A stretch of 64,000 nucleotides of DNA, taken from positions 310,001 through 374,000 of the forward strand of contig NZ_JANLNM010000004.1 of the NCBI RefSeq assembly GCF_024701975.1. Reading direction: 5' to 3'. This document shows, piece by piece, positions 17,737 to 27,624 of the stretch (position 1 is the first letter of the stretch; each line of letters begins with the position of its first letter). The translations under genes and the position numbers were made by a program. This DNA is from Variovorax sp. ZS18.2.2. Its GTDB lineage: Bacteria > Pseudomonadota > Gammaproteobacteria > Burkholderiales > Burkholderiaceae_C. The notes under the pieces are model-generated. The model did no database searches. It saw nothing but the letters and a program-made list of their open reading frames with translations, and was not told the origin of the DNA.

Positions 17737-18420
17737 CTATCGCGCTGTGCGGTAGGGCTCTTCGAACTGCAGGAAATCCTTCTCCGCCAGCGCTTCGTCG
17801 ATCCAGGCCTTGATGCCCGGCAGCGCCTGCACGTGTTCGATGTAGGCCGAGATGGCCGGCGGCACCGGCAACCCATAGGTCTTGATGCGCGTGCCGATAG
17901 GCGCGAAATACGCATCGGCGATGGTGAATTCGCCGAACAGCAGCGGGCCGCCGTGGGTGCCGAGCAGGTCGCTCCACATCTGCACGATGCGGTCCAGGTC
18001 GCTGCGCACCTCGGGCTTCTCCGCCAGCAGCTTCGCGCCGACTTCGGGCAGCGACGCCTCGATGTTCATCCCGCAATGGCCGCGCAGACCCCCGAAACCC
18101 GAATGCATCTCGGCGCAGATGCTGCGCGCCCGCGCCCGGTCGGCCGCACCCTTGGGCCACAGCTGCTTTTCGGGAAAGGTCTCGGCCAGGTACTCGGCGA
18201 TGGCCAGCGTGTCCCAGACCACGAGGTCGCCATCGACCAGCACGGGCACTTTGGCCACGGGGTTCAGCGCGGCGATGGTGTGCTTGAACTGCGACTCCGC
18301 CTCGAAGGAGTCGAAGCGCACCATCACCTCCTCGAAGGCGATGCCAGCCTGTTTCATGAGCACCCAGGGGCGCATGGACCACGACGAGTAGTTCTTGTTG
18401 CCGATGTAGAGCTTGCGCAT
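17737..18420 (-). CDS. Glutathione S-transferase family protein
   Basis: A 227-residue GST. The thioredoxin-like domain starts MRKLYIGNKNYSSWSMRPWVLMKQ, and carries the cis-Pro/GSH-binding segment AKVPVLVDGDLVVWDTLAIAEYL in two parts, then an all-helical C-terminal domain. The ATG at 18420 was chosen because GGAGG lies ten bases upstream. The SSWSMRPW N-terminus resembles the zeta-like/YfcF-related GSTs. Substrate unknown. Confidence 0.9.
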   Translation of the reverse strand: MRKLYIGNKNYSSWSMRPWVLMKQAGIAFEEVMVRFDSFEAESQFKHTIAALNPVAKVPVLVDGDLVVWDTLAIAEYLAETFPEKQLWPKGAADRARARSICAEMHSGFGGLRGHCGMNIEASLPEVGAKLLAEKPEVRSDLDRIVQMWSDLLGTHGGPLLFGEFTIADAYFAPIGTRIKTYGLPVPPAISAYIEHVQALPGIKAWIDEALAEKDFLQFEEPYRTAR

Positions 18421-18516
18421 CAGGGGTTCCTCCGGTTGGGTTCGATGTACTGCAAAGCCTTCGATGCTAGCCGGGCGCTCCGCGGCCATTGATGCCGAAC
18501 GCGGCGCGAATTGATG

Positions 18517-19071
18517 TCAGCGGTCGCGGGGCGTGTCGTCCGGCGAGGCGATCACGCGCGGCGCGCCTTGCGCATCGTCCTTGGCGACGGTGCGTTCGAG
18601 CAGGCTCACCAGCCGCGGCACCAGCGACAGCACCGCCAGCGCCAGCAGCGCGCTCAGCAAGGCAGTGGCCTCGCGGCCGAGCCCGCAGGCCATGCCGATG
18701 GCGGCCGTCATCCACAAGCCGGCGGCGGTGGTGAGGCCCTGCACGTGCGATTCGTCCTTGCCCTGTTTGAGGATGGTGCCGGCGCAGAGAAAACCGACGC
18801 CCGCCACCAGCCCCTGGATCACCCGGCTCATGTCGGCCGGCACGATGCCTGTCTGCTGCGGGATCAGCACGAACATCGCCGAGCCGATCGCCACCAGCAT
18901 GTGGGTGCGCACGCCGGCCGCCTTGCCCTGCTGCTCGCGCTCGAAGCCCAGCACGAAGCCCAGGATCGCTGCGAGCGTGAGGCGAACGACGATGCGCGTG
19001 AGCTGCGCGACGTCCGTCACGTCCGAGAACTCGGACGCGATGGTGTCGAGCACCTCGGCGCGCCAGGTCAT
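18517..19071 (-). CDS. MgtC/SapB family membrane protein
   Basis: A 184-residue inner-membrane protein. After a soluble N-terminus it has four to five hydrophobic segments, with the family signatures RIVVRLTLAAILGFVLGFER, GVRTHMLVAIGSAMFVL and GLVAGVGFLCAGTILKQG, the last followed by the VQGLTTAAGLWMTAAIGMA helix. MgtC homologues modulate Mg2+ and acid-stress adaptation. It ends before a GST gene on the same strand. Start ATG 19071 chosen for its fit to the family. Confidence 0.9.
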   Translation of the reverse strand: MTWRAEVLDTIASEFSDVTDVAQLTRIVVRLTLAAILGFVLGFEREQQGKAAGVRTHMLVAIGSAMFVLIPQQTGIVPADMSRVIQGLVAGVGFLCAGTILKQGKDESHVQGLTTAAGLWMTAAIGMACGLGREATALLSALLALAVLSLVPRLVSLLERTVAKDDAQGAPRVIASPDDTPRDR

Positions 19072-19160
19072 TTCAGGCCTTCCGCCGGGCCGCCCCAAGG
19101 AAGGCCTGCGCCCCCTCGGGGGGCAGCGAATACACGAAGTGATGAGCGTGGGGGCTCATG
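19072..19160. repeat. Comamonadaceae-type intergenic repeat (copy b)
   Basis: Fills the gap between the lytic transglycosylase and mgtC-like genes. It contains GCCGGGCCGC, a GCCCCCTCGGGGGGC hairpin, ACACGAAGTG and a closing GTGGGGGCTCA. It shares several words with the element at 13475-13575. Confidence 0.65.
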
Positions 19161-19162
19161 TT

Positions 19163-21193
19163 TCAGGGGAGGTCCTTGTTGGGTTCGGGTTCCGAGGCGT
19201 CGCGCGGCCCGACGCGGCCCAGGCGTTCCTTCAGCGACTGCGGCCGCCCGCTGATGATCGCCGCGTAGTTGGTGGTGTTGGCCAGCACCTTCTTCACGTA
19301 GTCGCGGGTTTCGGTGAAGGGCACGTTCTCGGCCCAGATCGCGGCATCGAGCACCGGGCCGTTGCGCCAGTTGCGCGGGCGGCCGGGGCCGGCGTTGTAG
19401 GCCGCGGCCGCCAGCGCCATCGACCCGTCGAAGTCGTCGAGCGCGAGCTTCAGGTAGTTGGTGCCGATGGTGATGTTGGTCTCGCGGTCGTTGATCTGGC
19501 CGGGCGTGAAGTCGGTCATGCCGATCTTGCGGGCCGTCCAGCGCGCGGTGGCGGGCATGACCTGCATCAGGCCCGAGGCGCCGACGCCCGAGCGGGCGTC
19601 CATGATGAAGCGGCTCTCCTGGCGGATGAGGCCGTACACGTAGGCCGGGTCCAGGCCGATGTCCTGGCTCTTGCGCAGCACCGTGTCGTGGAAGGGCATC
19701 GGAAAGCGCTGCTCCACGTCGATCGAGCCCTTGGTGCGCTCGCTGGTGTTGATGCAGCGGTCCCACACCTCGCGCTGGCAGGCGAAGTCGGCCGCGGCCA
19801 GCAGGGCGCGGTCGTCCATGCCGCCCTTGTCGTGCAGGTTGGTGGCGTAGTTCCACTCGCGCGTGCCTTCGGAGCGCAGGCCGATCGCGATCGCGTAGAG
19901 GCCGCGGTTGAGCGCGACATTGCTGCGCGCAGCGGCCTTTTCCTCGGGGGTGAGCGGCGCGGGCCGGGTGGCCGCGACGACGCGCTGGCCCAGTTCCTCG
20001 AGCGCGAGCATTTCGTAGAAGCCGCGCGTGCCGGCGATGCTCGTGTACAGGTCGCGGGCCTGGGCGCGGCGCTCGTCGCTGCGTTCGGTGGCGAGTGCGC
20101 GGGCCTTCCAGTAGACCCAGGTCGGATCGAGCTGGGCGGTTTCGCTCATCGCGTTGATGGCGGGCGCCACGTCCTTCCACTGGCCGGTGCGCAGCGCGGC
20201 GCGCACGCGCCAGCCGAGCATGTCGTCCGACAGGTCGCTGTTCTTCGTGACGTTGGCGAAATAGCCGGCCGCCTGCGGCGAGAGCTTGTTCGCGGCCGCG
20301 CGGCCGATGGCGCCCCAGAGCCAGTTGCGCTCTTCGGCCGAAAGCATCGGGCCCCATTTGCTGTCGAGCTGCGAGGCGGCCATGTCGGGATCGGCAATGG
20401 CGACCTTGATGAGCGCGAGCACCACCAGTTCCTTGCGCGACTTGGCGGCCACGAAGGCGCGGCCGGTCAGGAACTTGGCCGAGCTGGCGTTGAGCTCCTC
20501 GAAGAGCGGCAGCGCATCGGGCGCGGCGATGGTGACGGCGCCGCGCGCGGCCTGCGGGCGGTTGGCCTCGATGGCCAGGCGCGCCTTCTTCCAGGCGTCG
20601 TTGGGCGACATGAGGCGGGCCGCGACCATGCGGTCGGCGGCGGTGAGGCAGCCGTCGTCGGCGTCTTTCTGGCCGAGCCAGTTGCGGCGCACCTCGTCGG
20701 CCTGGGCCTGCGTGGCGGTGCCCGAGCGCAGCGTGTCGACCAGCACCGCGTAGCAGCGCACCTGCGCGTCGTCGCCCATGCGGTAGCCGGCCACGTTGGC
20801 GGCAAAGCCGTCCCAGTCGCGGCGCTGGCCGAGCAGCAGCAGCCAGTCGTTGCGCAGGCGGTCTTCCTGGTAGGTGCCGGGGTAGCGGGCGTAGAAGTCT
20901 TGCACTTCGTTGGGCGCGACTTCCTGCAGGCGGGCCTTCAGTTCCCAGTAGGCGGCCCAGGGTTCGAGCGCGTGGCCGCGGGCTTGCGGCAGGAGGGCGG
21001 TGAGACGGGCCTTGTCGCCGCGCTGGAAGGCCTGCTTCATCTGCACCAGCACGTCGTCGTTGGTGTTGGTCTGTGCGCTGGCGGGTGGATGAAAGAGCAG
21101 TGCGGCGGCAGTCAGGACGAGGGAAAAAGCAACGGCTGGCGTTGCGTTGCGCGGGCGGCTGCGCATGGATGCCAAAATGCTTGGGAACTGCAT
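19163..21193 (-). CDS. slt: Soluble lytic murein transglycosylase
   Basis: A 676-residue periplasmic peptidoglycan lyase. A signal peptide ends at PPASAQ (residue ~40 counting from 21193). A long helical U-shaped domain follows, then the SLT catalytic domain with LIRQESRFIMDARSGVGASG, where Glu near residue 525 is the catalytic acid, and LMQVMPATARW. ATG at 21193 has no clear ribosome site; an in-frame ATG nine codons later is an alternative. Likely acts in wall turnover. Confidence 0.9.
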   Translation of the reverse strand: MQFPSILASMRSRPRNATPAVAFSLVLTAAALLFHPPASAQTNTNDDVLVQMKQAFQRGDKARLTALLPQARGHALEPWAAYWELKARLQEVAPNEVQDFYARYPGTYQEDRLRNDWLLLLGQRRDWDGFAANVAGYRMGDDAQVRCYAVLVDTLRSGTATQAQADEVRRNWLGQKDADDGCLTAADRMVAARLMSPNDAWKKARLAIEANRPQAARGAVTIAAPDALPLFEELNASSAKFLTGRAFVAAKSRKELVVLALIKVAIADPDMAASQLDSKWGPMLSAEERNWLWGAIGRAAANKLSPQAAGYFANVTKNSDLSDDMLGWRVRAALRTGQWKDVAPAINAMSETAQLDPTWVYWKARALATERSDERRAQARDLYTSIAGTRGFYEMLALEELGQRVVAATRPAPLTPEEKAAARSNVALNRGLYAIAIGLRSEGTREWNYATNLHDKGGMDDRALLAAADFACQREVWDRCINTSERTKGSIDVEQRFPMPFHDTVLRKSQDIGLDPAYVYGLIRQESRFIMDARSGVGASGLMQVMPATARWTARKIGMTDFTPGQINDRETNITIGTNYLKLALDDFDGSMALAAAAYNAGPGRPRNWRNGPVLDAAIWAENVPFTETRDYVKKVLANTTNYAAIISGRPQSLKERLGRVGPRDASEPEPNKDLP

Positions 21194-21202
21194 CGGGGGA
21201 TT

Positions 21203-21820
21203 ATGGACAAGTCAAAGGGTGCCGACACTTCGGCGACGGCGAGTTTTCTGAAGGATCAGTTGCGCAAGGCATTGATCGAACAACGCCTGGCCATGCCGGA
21301 CCGGCTGACACGCGCCGACCTGCTGCAGCGCGTCATGCGCATCTGGCTGGTCGGCCGGCCCGACACGGTGATCGGCGCCTACTGGCCGATCAAGGGCGAG
21401 TTCGATCCGCTGCCCGCGCTGCACCGCTGGAAGGAAGACGGCGAGCTGATGGAAGAAACCCAACGTCGCCGCATCGGACTGCCCGTGATCGACAAGGTTC
21501 ACAAGACCCTCACCTTCCATGCCTGGTACCCCGGCTGCCAGATGGAAGAAGACGCCTACGGCATCCCCAAGCCCAAGGACACCGAGCTGATCGTGCCGAC
21601 CCTGCTGTTCGTGCCCTGCGTGGGCTACAGCGCCGGCGGATACCGGTTGGGCTACGGTGGCGGGTTCTACGACCGCACGCTGGCGGCGCTGGAGCCGCGG
21701 CCGTTCACGGTGGGCCTCGGTTTCACGCACGGGTTCCTCGACGACTTCGAGCCAGAAGCGCACGACCTGCCGCTGGACGCGATCCTCAACGACAACGGCG
21801 TCGTCTGGCCGATGAGCTGA
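21203..21820 (+). CDS. 5-formyltetrahydrofolate cyclo-ligase
   Basis: A 205-residue cytoplasmic enzyme making 5,10-methenyltetrahydrofolate from 5-formyl-THF with ATP. Family marks are the basic N-terminal helix LRKALIEQRLAM, the GAYWPIKGEFD strand, and the C-terminal phosphate-binding RLGYGGGFYDRTLA. A GGGGGA ribosome site precedes the ATG by about three to eight bases. Divergent from the transglycosylase gene with only nine bases between starts, so promoters must lie inside coding DNA. Confidence 0.92.
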   Translation: MDKSKGADTSATASFLKDQLRKALIEQRLAMPDRLTRADLLQRVMRIWLVGRPDTVIGAYWPIKGEFDPLPALHRWKEDGELMEETQRRRIGLPVIDKVHKTLTFHAWYPGCQMEEDAYGIPKPKDTELIVPTLLFVPCVGYSAGGYRLGYGGGFYDRTLAALEPRPFTVGLGFTHGFLDDFEPEAHDLPLDAILNDNGVVWPMS

Positions 21821-21826
21821 AAAGCC

Positions 21827-22810
21827 TCAGTCGATGTCGTCGATGGTGTCCGGATCAGGCACCTCGCCGATGGTCCCGCGCGTGGTGCCGGCCTGCAGCA
21901 GCAGCCAGTCCCAAAAAGCCTTGATCTCGGGCCGCAGCGCGTTGCGCGGGCCGGCGATGAGCCAATAGGACATCGGTGAATCCATGCGGTGCTGGGGCAG
22001 CACCTCGACCAGGTCGCCGTTGGCCAGGCTTTCGGCGATCAGCGAACTGCGCGCCAGCACCACGCCCTGGCCGGTGAGCGCGGCCTGCACCATCTGGTAG
22101 GCATAGTTGAAATAGAGCCAGCGCTTGGGCTGCGCGCGCTCCAGGCCGTTCACCTCGAACCAGCGCCGCCAGGTCAACCATTCGAGGTGCGTGCGGTGTG
22201 CGTCGCCGGCCTCGATCAGCGTGAAGCGGGTGATGTCTTCCGGCGTCTTGATCGGCGGGCTGCTCTTGATGAGCCAGGGGCTCGCCACCGGCGTCAGGTT
22301 TTCGCCGAACAGGCGCACGGCGGTGGGCGGCATGGCCTCGCGCGGGCCGTAGCGCAGGGCGATGTCCACATCGGCCACTTCGAGGTCAACCGCCACGTCG
22401 CTGGCGTCGATGCGGATGTCGATTTCGGGGTTGTCGCGCTGGAAGACCTCCAGCCGCGGGATCAGCCACATCGAGGCGAACGACGCGAAGGTGGTGAGCG
22501 ACACGCTCTTGCGCCCCGCGCTCTGGCGGATCTGGCGCACCGCCATGTCGATGCGCGGCAGCGACTGCTGCACCGCGAGCAGCAACTGCGCGCCGGCGCT
22601 GGTCAGCTCCACCGCCCGGGTGTGGCGCAGGAACAGCGACACGCCCACTTCCTCCTCCAGCGACTGGATCTGCCGGCTGACGGCCGACTGGGTCAGCGCC
22701 ATTTCCTCCGCGGCGGCGCGGAAATTCAGGTGCCGGGCGACGGCTTCGAAGGCGCGCAGGTGCCCGGCCGAGATAGGGCGGGAGCGCAGGTGGGTTTGCG
22801 AATGCTGCAT
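21827..22810 (-). CDS. LysR-family regulator (GcvA-like)
   Basis: A 327-residue regulator. Residues ~15-75 hold the winged helix (LRAFEAVARHLNFRAAAEEM, then TQSAVSRQIQSLEEEVG). The effector domain follows, with the RYGPREAMPP strand typical of the GcvA-like subgroup. Convergent with the folate cyclo-ligase gene and divergent from a DUF2917 gene 175 bases away, which is its likely target. Confidence 0.9.
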   Translation of the reverse strand: MQHSQTHLRSRPISAGHLRAFEAVARHLNFRAAAEEMALTQSAVSRQIQSLEEEVGVSLFLRHTRAVELTSAGAQLLLAVQQSLPRIDMAVRQIRQSAGRKSVSLTTFASFASMWLIPRLEVFQRDNPEIDIRIDASDVAVDLEVADVDIALRYGPREAMPPTAVRLFGENLTPVASPWLIKSSPPIKTPEDITRFTLIEAGDAHRTHLEWLTWRRWFEVNGLERAQPKRWLYFNYAYQMVQAALTGQGVVLARSSLIAESLANGDLVEVLPQHRMDSPMSYWLIAGPRNALRPEIKAFWDWLLLQAGTTRGTIGEVPDPDTIDDID

Positions 22811-22985
22811 GGAGGGGGCTTCCGGTGGCGGGCCGGCGGTCGGGTCGATTGATGCGAAACCAGCATCAGTAGGCTACTTCCTTTTCATTGGACCCACAAC
22901 GCCATAGAAACGATCATTCATTCCCGAACTGCGCCATTGCCTCCGTCCTGTCAATCGCACTTCGGCAAGCCCAAGGAGTTTCATC

Positions 22986-23306
22986 ATGTCCACCGCTGTC
23001 TGCACCACCGAATCGCTCGCTTCCCTGTCCATCCCCGCCCGTACCGCTGTCGCCGTGCCCCCGGCCGTGCGCCGCGGCGCCTGGCAGATCGCCCCCGGCG
23101 AGGCGATGAGCCTGAAGGCGCGTGCGGCCAGCGTCCTGCGCGTCAAGCAAGGCCGGGTATGGATCACGCCCGACGCCACGCTGGCCAACCCCAGCGAAGA
23201 CCTGGTGCTCGCACCGGGCGAATCGATGACGGTGGCCGCCGGCCAGCGCATCGTGATGGAAGCATGGGATGGCTACGGCGCCACCTACACATGGGATCAG
23301 GCCTGA
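22986..23306 (+). CDS. DUF2917 domain protein (copy 2)
   Basis: A 106-residue protein. The core reads WQIAPGEAMSLKARAASVLRV, then KQGRVWITPDA and EDLVLAPGESMTVAAGQRIV, the DUF2917 beta pattern shared with the gene at 8958. AAGGAG lies ten bases before the ATG. A strong intrinsic terminator follows, so this is a single-gene unit controlled from the gap shared with the LysR gene. Confidence 0.72.
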   Translation: MSTAVCTTESLASLSIPARTAVAVPPAVRRGAWQIAPGEAMSLKARAASVLRVKQGRVWITPDATLANPSEDLVLAPGESMTVAAGQRIVMEAWDGYGATYTWDQA

Positions 23307-23332
23307 ACGGTCACAGGTTTCCATGGACGCAC

Positions 23333-23358
23333 AAAGGCGGCTTCGGCCGCCTTTTTCT
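23333..23358 (+). terminator. Rho-independent terminator after DUF2917 gene
   Basis: The stem GGCGGC-TTCG-GCCGCC is flanked by AAA upstream and TTTTTCTTTTT downstream, a UUCG tetraloop terminator. It lies 27 bases after the stop codon. The A-tract on the other side may also let it work on transcripts from the convergent BLUF gene. Confidence 0.85.
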
Positions 23359-23384
23359 TTTTGTGGGCGGGTTGCGGCGCTTTT

Positions 23385-23789
23385 TCAGCCGCTGATGTCG
23401 AAGCTGGACCGCAGCGCCAGGAAGTGCTTGAGGGCGGCTTCCCCTTCCAGGGCGTGCACGCCGGCCATCAGATCGGGGCCTTCGCTCTCGGCCAGGCCCA
23501 TGCCGAAGCCGCTGTAGCGGCGGGTTTCCAGCGGACCCTCGTGGACCACCCGCACGTCGGTGTGCCGGGGGTCTTGCGCGATGCGCCGCATCAATGCCTC
23601 CACCGCATCGCGCGGGCCTTCCAGGTGCTGGCAGAAGCGCAGGCCGTCGAAGACCAGCAGGCCGGTGATGTTCCGCTCGGCGTTGCGCGCCCGCGCCTGG
23701 CCGACGATGGCGCCCACGGCATGGGCGGGCAGGTCCTGCGCGAGCACGCTGCAGTAAAAAATCTCGTGGAGCGTCTGTTCTTCGGTCAT
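23385..23789 (-). CDS. BLUF-domain blue-light sensor protein
   Basis: A 134-residue single-domain protein. The flavin-binding pattern is visible: Tyr and Ser in FYCS near residue 11, Asn in RNAERNITGLLVFDG, Gln in FCQHLEGP, ending in RYSGFGMGL, where the Trp/Ser-Met position common in BLUF proteins has Phe-Gly-Met. Length matches short BLUF proteins that act through a partner. No Shine-Dalgarno is obvious. It is divergent from a Crp/Fnr regulator, 91 bases apart, a plausible output. Confidence 0.85.
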   Translation of the reverse strand: MTEEQTLHEIFYCSVLAQDLPAHAVGAIVGQARARNAERNITGLLVFDGLRFCQHLEGPRDAVEALMRRIAQDPRHTDVRVVHEGPLETRRYSGFGMGLAESEGPDLMAGVHALEGEAALKHFLALRSSFDISG

Positions 23790-23880
23790 GCGTTTTTGGA
23801 GGGAAAGCGGTGCGCAGTCTAGGCAGCCGCAACGCACGGCGAAATGTAAAAAGACATGACCGGAGCGCCTATAGTGAGCC

Positions 23881-24651
23881 GTGCGATTCGACGACCATCC
23901 CGTAGCCGCTTCCCCGCCGCAGGGCCTCAATCCCTGCGACGACTGCGCACTGCGCCGGCTCGAGGCCTTCCTGCCCACATCGGACGAAGAACTCAAGACC
24001 ATCCAGTCGTTTCGTGTCGGCGCGCGGCGCGTCGAGGCCGGCAGTTCGATCGTCGAGGAGCATCGCCCCAGCCCACAGCTCTTCACGCTCTATGCGGGAT
24101 GGGCCTTCCGCTACAAGACGCTGAGCGACGGCCGCCGGCAGATCCTGAGCTTCCTTTTGCCCGGCGACTTCATCGGCCTGCAGGACGAGTTCGCCGACGG
24201 CCAGACGCACGGCGTCGAGGCGGTGACCGACGCCACGCTGTGCGCCTTCTCGCGCGACCGTCTCTGGCCGCTCTTCCACGCCCAGCCCAAGCTCGGCTAC
24301 GACATCACCTGGCTCGCGGCGCGCGAGGAAAAGATGGTGGACGACAACCTCGTCACCACCGGCCGGCGCAACGCGGGCGAGCGCGTGGCGATGCTGCTCA
24401 TGCACCTGTACCGCCGCGCCGAGCGCGTGGGCATGGTGCGTGACGGCTGGGTGGAGTTTCCGTTCAACCAGCAGCACATCGCCGATGCGCTGGGGCTCTC
24501 GCTGGTGCACACCAACAAGACCCTGCGCCGCCTGCAGCGCCTGGGGCTCTACAAGCTCGATGCGGGGTGGCTGCGCATCCTGGAGCCGCATGCGCTGGAG
24601 ACGCTGGGCGATTACTTCGAGCGTCCGCTGCGGCCGATTCCCCTGATCTGA
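23881..24651 (+). CDS. Crp/Fnr-family transcriptional regulator
   Basis: A 256-residue regulator with a GTG start. Residues ~40-160 form a cyclic-nucleotide-binding fold (RQILSFLLPGDFIGL). The C-terminal winged helix holds FNQQHIADALGLSLVHTNKT, then LRRLQRLGLYKLD. The Cys pair in NPCDDCALRRLEAF resembles part of an Fnr cluster site, but the full four-Cys pattern is absent, so oxygen sensing is not supported. Divergent from the BLUF gene. Confidence 0.9.
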   Translation: MRFDDHPVAASPPQGLNPCDDCALRRLEAFLPTSDEELKTIQSFRVGARRVEAGSSIVEEHRPSPQLFTLYAGWAFRYKTLSDGRRQILSFLLPGDFIGLQDEFADGQTHGVEAVTDATLCAFSRDRLWPLFHAQPKLGYDITWLAAREEKMVDDNLVTTGRRNAGERVAMLLMHLYRRAERVGMVRDGWVEFPFNQQHIADALGLSLVHTNKTLRRLQRLGLYKLDAGWLRILEPHALETLGDYFERPLRPIPLI

Positions 24652-24673
24652 AAGAGGCGCATGCGCCGCGGCT

Positions 24674-25559
24674 TCAGCGCGCGGCCACCAGCTGGCGCAG
24701 ATCGCTCTGGTAGGCCTGCAGCCGGCGCACCGCCTGCTCGCGCTGGCTGGCGCTGGTGCCGTTGTGCAGGGCCGCGAGGTTGCGGCAGCCTTCCTCCAGC
24801 AGCGCCTGCTGCTGGTCGCGCCAGGGCCCGGGCGGCGGCTCGGCGATGCGCAGCAGGTAGGCATGCAGCGCCGTGCGGGCTTCGGCCGGCGACGGTTTCT
24901 TCGTGGCGAACCCGCGCAGCATCGCCAATGCCTCCTGCTGGCGCTTGCGGCGCTCGGCATCCGCGAGCTGCGGGTTGAAGACCGACTGCGCGACCTGTTG
25001 CTTGAGCAGGTCGCGCTGCTCGGCGGTCAGCCGGCCGTAGAAGTCTTCCATGCGGTCGAGGAACTGGTCGTAGCGCTTTTCCTGCACCTGCGCGGGCGTG
25101 CGGTCGAGCCAGTCCTTGCGATATTCGTTGTTGAGCTTGGCGTACTTGCGCTCGAGCTGCTGCAGCTGCGATTCGCTCAGCGTCAGCGCGAGGTCGGTGG
25201 TGGCCGGCTCGGCACGCTCGGTCACGGCCAGGAGGCGCTCGCGAATGCCGTCGGCGAAGTTGCAGGCCTGCGCGGATGTCACCTCGCCCGGCGCCAGGCC
25301 TTGCGCCTCCTGCAGCAGGCTGATGACTTTGGGCAGCTCGTTCTGCCGGTGCCAGGCCAGCAACTGGGCGAGTTCGTCGCGGACCTTGGGCGACTGCGTG
25401 CTGTCGAAATCGAAGTAACCGTCGAGCCACCAGTAGCTCACCTCGGGCAGGTTGTTGTAGGCCAGCCGGATCGCGCTGCAGGCGCCCAGCGCGGCGACCA
25501 ACAGCAGCACGCCGATAATCCGCGCCAGTTCAGCGCAACGAATCCGGGAAGAAGAAAGC

Positions 25560-25561
<2 letters not shown>
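24674..25561 (-). CDS. DUF6279-family lipoprotein
   Basis: A 295-residue lipoprotein. The lipobox LGAC follows a hydrophobic stretch, with modified Cys at residue 28. The mature part begins SAIRLAYNNLPEVSYWWLDG and is then mostly amphipathic helices rich in Gln, Arg and Leu, with GRLTAEQRDLLKQQV. I recognise this as DUF6279. Its ATG overlaps the glmU ATG on the other strand within CATG, so its promoter must lie inside glmU. Confidence 0.8.
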
Positions 25562-26990
<1,429 letters not shown>

Positions 26991-27004
26991 CAGAAGACAG
27001 GGCC

Positions 27005-27487
27005 TCAGCCCAGCGGTACCGCGGGTTCGAACTTGGCGCGCTTGAGGCTGAAGAAGGCCTTCACGTTGCGCACATTGGCATCGGCTGTGAAGAGGCGCTG
27101 CGTCAGCGCGCCGTAGTCCGGCATGTCGCGTGCCGCGACGATGAGCACGAAGTCCGGGCCGGGCGAGACGCGCCAGCACTGCTGCACCGCGCCGTCGGCG
27201 ATCACGCGGGTCTCGAAGGCGTCGAGCGCGGCGGCGTCCTGCCGGTCCAGCGAAATCTCGACCACTGCCTGCAATCCGTGGCCCAGCACCGTGGCCAGCC
27301 GGTCGGGCGAGAGCAGCGCGACCTGGCGCTCGATGAGGCCTTCGTCCTTCAGCCGCTGCACGCGCCGCAGGCACGTGGGCGGGGAGATGCCCACGTCGGC
27401 GGCCAGCCGCTGGTTGGTCTGCGAGGCGTCGCGCTGAAGGGCGTCGAGCAATCGGAGGTCTATTGCATCGAGGGAGATTGATTCCAT
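27005..27487 (-). CDS. Lrp/AsnC-family transcriptional regulator
   Basis: A 160-residue regulator. Residues 1-60 hold the helix-turn-helix (DLRLLDALQRDASQTNQRLA, then VGISPPTCLRRVQRLKDEG). The C-terminal RAM domain contains GPDFVLIVAARDMPDY. ATG at 27487 was chosen over an upstream ATG because it gives the normal N-terminus. It lies between glmU and glmS, divergent from glmS across an AT-rich 137-base gap, so control of glmS or autoregulation is possible. Confidence 0.9.
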   Translation of the reverse strand: MESISLDAIDLRLLDALQRDASQTNQRLAADVGISPPTCLRRVQRLKDEGLIERQVALLSPDRLATVLGHGLQAVVEISLDRQDAAALDAFETRVIADGAVQQCWRVSPGPDFVLIVAARDMPDYGALTQRLFTADANVRNVKAFFSLKRAKFEPAVPLG

Positions 27488-27624
27488 ATATGTACAAATT
27501 ATGGAATAAAAATCCAAATCAAAGAAATGATGAAATAAAAGTCCAAAAATCAAGAAACTTCGAGAGCATATTTTCCCGAAGCCTTTCTACCATCACGCCT
27601 CCTCTTATCCAAAGGCAGTTCACC

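Noticed and set aside
17733..17758. Hairpin AGCCCTA...TAGGGCT between ompW and the GST gene as a terminator
   Set aside because: No T-tract follows on either strand, and the left arm overlaps the GST coding end.
18533..21199. Plus-strand frame running in front of the folate cyclo-ligase gene
   Set aside because: It is antisense to mgtC-like and slt genes. The enzyme's real start is ATG 21203 with its own ribosome site.
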